From Gordionus sp. m RMFG-2023 (Eukaryota > Nematomorpha > Gordioida > Chordodea > Parachordodidae), in contig NC_088779.1 of assembly GCF_954871325.1 (NCBI RefSeq), positions 7,814,846-7,878,845 of the forward strand: DNA of 64,000 bases, in the 5' to 3' direction. The notes below the pieces were generated by a model, which saw only the letters and a program-made list of their open reading frames with translations, was not told the origin of the DNA and did not search any database. Position numbers and translations under genes: made by a program. The first letter of the stretch is position 1; every line of letters starts with the position of its first letter. Shown one piece after another: positions 63,300 to 64,000 of the stretch.

Positions 63300-64000
63300 A
63301 TCTCCATATCGTACTCTTAATCTCTCTTTCAACATCACGATATTTAATCACCTTTGTTTTAATTTTCTTTTTCAAAGTTTTTTTTAACTTTTTTATTAAT
63401 TATAAAATTTTTTATTTTATTATTTTCTTCAATTTTTATTTCATTATTGTTTTTAATAACTATTATTTCTTCAATTGTTATCAAATGATTTATTTCTTCT
63501 AATTTATAAGAATTTATTTCTTTTTTAACATTTGGTATTAATTTACATAATTCAATTTTATTCAAGTTTTTATTATTATGATATTTAAAATTATAATTTT
63601 CATGCTTTTTATTGTAATATGTACTTTCATAATTTTTACTATCTACTTTTCTATTTTTCTCCATTATATTTACAATTTTATTAAGTATGTTTCCAAAAAC
63701 TTTTATCCACGTCCTTCCCAGAATTGCAATCTTGTCATTTTGGACTACATACGCATCTAAGTTTTGAGTTTTGTCTTCATATCACACTTTTATTTTAAAT
63801 ATTCCTAGCATCTCTATTCTTCTCCCATCATAGCCAGTCAGATTCGTATCCGATTTATTTAAGACTTTAATTCCTATCTTTCTAGCAATATTAATAGGCA
63901 TTATCGAAAATCGTGACCCGATGTTGATCTGCATGACTTTTGGTAAATCATTAAGGTATATCGTAACTTTGTAATCATCATTTGCCTTATCATCATCCAT
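63300..64000 (-). mobile_element. Ty3-type family A fossil, protease and linker, cut by window edge
   Basis: From 64000 down: the protease region with SRFSIMPINIARKIGIK and TGYDGR (matching the copies at 18400 and 40100), the VVQNDKIAILGRTWIKVFGN stretch after it, and a Lys/Asn-rich linker to about 63300. The rest lies outside the window. It has few breaks in the visible part. Confidence 0.7.

Overview
This is very AT-rich (about three quarters or more A+T) nuclear DNA from a eukaryote, almost certainly an animal. It holds no long open reading frame of an ordinary host gene. It does hold spliced-gene signals with multi-kilobase introns, and a dense load of hAT, Tc1/mariner-like, LINE and Ty3-type elements in many states of decay. 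The species cannot be named from the window. Genes built of tiny symmetric exons are known from parasitic flatworms (micro-exon genes, MEGs) and, with different motifs, from aphids (bicycle genes), so a parasitic or plant-feeding invertebrate would fit.

The most interesting content is host-like. On the + strand at 21219-32640 I read the 3' part of a micro-exon gene: two copies of a 69-nt plus 15-nt exon pair, five near-identical 21-nt exons (VEEVAPG-type repeats), three 9-nt exons (VAEG-type) and a terminal exon with a stop. All internal exons are multiples of three and all junctions are phase 1. The exons sit in tandemly duplicated exon-plus-intron cassettes, some with decayed exons. A second candidate at 55884-59222 begins with a clear signal-peptide exon ending in phase 1 at a GTAAGT donor, followed by possible 15-nt and 9-nt exons.

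Layout: 950-3814 is a decayed hAT transposon with a DUF4371-type transposase. 6560-10060 is a decayed Ty3-like pol split by a 2.2-kb fold-back hAT element (6738-8952) with exact termini and a near-perfect 8-bp target duplication. 13260-13660 is a small hAT-like element. 15480-16140 is an unclear retroelement-like relic. 16201-19759 is a nest: a hAT-like element holding a second hAT-like element (17557-19185, perfect 8-bp duplication) that carries a captured Ty3-type NC-PR-RT segment. 21219-32640 is the micro-exon gene with a LINE in one intron. 32641-39300 is AT-rich with little in it. 39330-41400 is a decayed Ty3-type copy. 41909-42407 holds hAT ends and a MITE. 42408-52430 is a second Ty3-type family present as three tandem units of about 3.27 kb, the middle one chimeric. 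52431-53980 is a hAT with a transposase relic. 54108-55434 is a Tc1/mariner-like element with long, internally repetitive inverted repeats. 55884-59222 is the second candidate gene, with a MITE and a microsatellite in its introns. 59480-64000 has MITE-like repeats, unassigned DNA and the edge of another Ty3-type copy.

No rRNA, bona fide tRNA, CRISPR array or bacterial signal was seen. Retroelement copies are described only as fossils.
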